Source of the DNA: Stemphylium vesicarium
Lineage: Eukaryota; Ascomycota; Dothideomycetes; Pleosporales; Pleosporaceae
Direction of reading: 5' to 3'
DNA: 37,705 nucleotides
Assembly (NCBI GenBank): GCA_004380135.1
Contig: QXCR01000219.1
Span: 1 to 37,705 of the forward strand
Shown: positions 35,838-37,705 of the stretch, one piece after another
Position numbering within the stretch: position 1 is the first letter of the stretch
Layout of the letters: each line of letters starts with the position of its first letter
Notes under the pieces: generated by a model
Databases searched by the model: none
What the model was told of the DNA's origin: nothing
What the model saw: only the letters and a program-made list of their open reading frames with translations
Translations under genes and position numbers: made by a program

Positions 35838-37705
35838 ATGTCGGCAAGAGAACACAATCTGCCGATGCTCAACGCTCGCAGCGACTGGATCGATTGGTAC
35901 AACTCCATCGAAGACCTTGCTAAGCGGAACGAGGTCTGGAAGTACTGCGATCCGCTAGGCATCGAGAATCTTGTCTTCACATCAACAAAGCCATCAGACT
36001 CAGCAAGCAAGGACACTATTCAGAAGTTCCAAAGCTTGCAAAGCATCTTCGACTCTGAGAAAAAGAAATACGACAAGGTATCTGACCGCATCGACTACAC
36101 TGTCTGTCAAGAGTTTAAGCAACACTACCTTGGCAAACATGACGTGCGGAGCAAGCTTGTCGCACTCTCAGACAGCATTCAGCCGAACGCGAAAGACCAA
36201 AAGCAAGACATCCGAACCGAGTTTGAGAAGCTCAGGAAAGGACCTGGTAACACAAGCCTGGACAAATGGCTTGGCCGATGGCCCGCACTCGTGAACAGTG
36301 CCAAACGGTACACAATCGAAAACCTCAGCGAGCCGCAGATATGCGAAGCTTTCGTTGAAGCGTGCCGAGACATCAACCCACCATTTTACAACTACATGAA
36401 GTCGAGAGACGCGCAAACCGAAAGCCAGGCGTCTGTTATTAACCAGACGGCAATGGCAATGAAGAAGATCTCCGACGCACTTATTACAGCGCTGAACGCA
36501 ATCAGCCCAGAACAAGCAAGCAACGGGTCTACCGTAGCAGACGATTCTAGTGATGCTGACTCTGACGATGCGGTCGACGAAGTCGATGCTCCAGCGGTAC
36601 AAAGAGCACAGAACACGATTGACAGGACCCTCAGATCCTTTCGTAGGCTGAAGCCAACACTCTCTGACAACAGGATTACGATAAGCTTCTGCATCAAGCA
36701 ATTTCGGAGCATGGCACCTCCGAGCGATAAAGCAGCAAGAGGTCGCGCAGCTCACGCTACGCTTCAGGGCAGAAAGCACGGTCGTGATCCGAAGACGTCA
36801 GACGAGGAGGATGGGCAGCCACGGCGGAAGCGAGAGGTGATTGGATCGAGTTCGGTCTCTGCGACCCAGCCGAGCTGTCTTCGAGACTGTGTTTGCGGAC
36901 AAGCACACAAGTACGCTGATTGTTGGTACCTTAACCCTGCAAAGGCTCCAGCCAAATGGAGACCACAAGTTCACGTGCAATCGAAAGTAATCACGGCGAT
37001 CTCAGGAAGCAATCGCCAGCGCGAGAAGATAGAGAAAAGCTTTTCTCGCAGCAAAATCGCACTGCCTGATTTCTGGCCTAGCAACAATGCAGATGATCAA
37101 TCTGAGAAGGCGACAAGCCAAGCCAGTTCTGCCACAGTGACAAGTACGCGGCAGACTAGACCTAGGGCTTCCTTTGCCACTTCTAGACATGCGTTAAGTA
37201 CCACACGAAAATCCGAGAACGATAGCTACTTTCGTCTCGACAACTGCGCGGACACTCACGTTTGCAACGACAAGTCGCGCTTTACCCACTACAAGCCGAT
37301 ACACAACGAGATTATCCGTTTTGGCGACACGAACACACGCATTAAAGGCGTTGGAAATATTAGCATTAATGTCACAACACCTACAGGTCACGGCCTTGTG
37401 AAACTAGAGGACGTAGCATACGTACCTGGATTCCATTGGAACCTTATAAGCACTCACTCGCTAGAGAAGCAAGGACTGTTCTTCAACACGAGAACATGTT
37501 GGATGGAGTTTTCAGATGGCTCGAAAGCCTTCCAAGTCAAGAAGCGTGGCGCTTTCCGAGTTGTCGAACCAGACATTGATCAAACTCCTCCAAGCTCAAG
37601 ACCATCATACAAATCAGCGCATGCTTCTACCACAAAGAAGACGTCCCAACATCTAAAGACTTCTGAAGCCTCAATGGACGTATGGCACTCGAGACTAGGA
37701 CACAT
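35838..37705 (+). CDS. Copia-type Gag-Pol polyprotein, N-terminal part
   Basis: ATG 35838 opens at least 622 codons with no stop before the window edge. Residues 1-300 are Gag-like, with DWIDWYNSIEDLAKR early and helical segments. A zinc knuckle follows with Cys351, Cys353, His357 and Cys362 (CVCGQAHKYADCWYL). The aspartic protease is marked by LDNCADTHVCND with Asp468, then VAYVPGFHWNLIS, the typical second half of the retropepsin-like domain. The last residues, WHSRLGH, open the GAG-pre-integrase segment. Integrase and reverse transcriptase should follow beyond the edge. The protease has Asp-Asn-Cys-Ala rather than the common Asp-Ser-Gly-Ala; I believe Asp-x-Cys-Ala-Asp forms are known in a fungal copia lineage. 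Protein made in the cytoplasm forms virus-like particles. Confidence 0.88.
   Translation, partial: MSAREHNLPMLNARSDWIDWYNSIEDLAKRNEVWKYCDPLGIENLVFTSTKPSDSASKDTIQKFQSLQSIFDSEKKKYDKVSDRIDYTVCQEFKQHYLGKHDVRSKLVALSDSIQPNAKDQKQDIRTEFEKLRKGPGNTSLDKWLGRWPALVNSAKRYTIENLSEPQICEAFVEACRDINPPFYNYMKSRDAQTESQASVINQTAMAMKKISDALITALNAISPEQASNGSTVADDSSDADSDDAVDEVDAPAVQRAQNTIDRTLRSFRRLKPTLSDNRITISFCIKQFRSMAPPSDKAARGRAAHATLQGRKHGRDPKTSDEEDGQPRRKREVIGSSSVSATQPSCLRDCVCGQAHKYADCWYLNPAKAPAKWRPQVHVQSKVITAISGSNRQREKIEKSFSRSKIALPDFWPSNNADDQSEKATSQASSATVTSTRQTRPRASFATSRHALSTTRKSENDSYFRLDNCADTHVCNDKSRFTHYKPIHNEIIRFGDTNTRIKGVGNISINVTTPTGHGLVKLEDVAYVPGFHWNLISTHSLEKQGLFFNTRTCWMEFSDGSKAFQVKKRGAFRVVEPDIDQTPPSSRPSYKSAHASTTKKTSQHLKTSEASMDVWHSRLGH

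Larger units (their letters stand above)
35442..37705 (+). mobile_element. Ty1/copia-type LTR retrotransposon, 5' part (runs off the right edge)
   Basis: The element contains a 149-bp 5' LTR, a primer site, a leader and a gag-pol frame that is open to the last base. The 3' LTR lies outside the window. The absence of stops over 622 codons suggests a young copy. Confidence 0.85.

Noticed and set aside
1..37705. Starship giant element carrying these genes
   Set aside because: No tyrosine-recombinase captain (DUF3435) or matching boundary repeats are visible in the window.
1..37705. CRISPR arrays, rRNA or tRNA genes
   Set aside because: Tandem arrays here have no spacers, and I saw no cloverleaf or rRNA-like segment; a tRNA scan could still find one I missed.

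Overview
The window looks like chromosomal DNA of a filamentous ascomycete. The genes have short GT-AG introns (about 44-65 bp, one of 110 bp) with CTAAC-type branch points. The families present (HET, NACHT-WD40 relic, CYP65-like P450, DHA2 MFS, abr1-like multicopper oxidase) and transposon relics with RIP-like C-to-T stops point the same way. I infer Dothideomycetes, probably Pleosporales; the sequence alone does not name a species.

Layout. 1-1721: no recognisable gene. 1722-3316: four-exon chromodomain protein. 3546-4479: 5' part of a hAT transposon. 5190-6583: two-exon GT4 glycosyltransferase, with hAT ends on both sides (4479 and 6761). 7188-7315: LTR remnant. 7409-8969: three-exon UNC93-like membrane protein. 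9128-9322: 13-bp minisatellite. 9520-11262: RIP-like pogo/Fot1 relic. 11265-13011: five-exon P450 broken by one in-frame TGA. 13509-13934: unknown acidic ORF. 14449-15399: short HET protein. 15685-17723: eight-exon DHA2 MFS transporter. 18358-19056: minisatellites. 19409-21197: seven-exon cysteine-synthase-like protein with a C-terminal rhodanese domain. 21316-22008: second LTR remnant and a TA-flanked MITE. 22745-25353: nine-exon multicopper oxidase. 26384-29905: intronless copper P-type ATPase. 30650-32767: complete Fot1/pogo transposon. 32944-33666: N-terminal part of a repeat-family protein. 33823-34296: C-terminal tail of a NACHT-WD40 gene. 35442 to the right edge: Ty1/copia retrotransposon with a 149-bp LTR, a half-tRNA-type primer site and an ORF open to the edge.

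How genes may work together. The clearest functional unit is the divergent pair of a secreted or membrane-tethered multicopper oxidase with a Met-rich insert and a Cu(I)-transporting P1B ATPase with four CxxC metal-binding domains. Such pumps load copper into multicopper oxidases in the secretory pathway. The pair shares a 1.03-kb intergenic region with a 40-bp tandem repeat and recurring TTTGTGCG motifs. To its left, the MFS exporter and the cysteine-synthase/rhodanese protein form a second divergent pair, separated by minisatellites. A joint copper/sulfur or metabolite role for the two pairs is only a hypothesis. Between these genes the window is dense in transposon ends, truncated incompatibility-type genes and tandem repeats, as in a fast-evolving accessory compartment.
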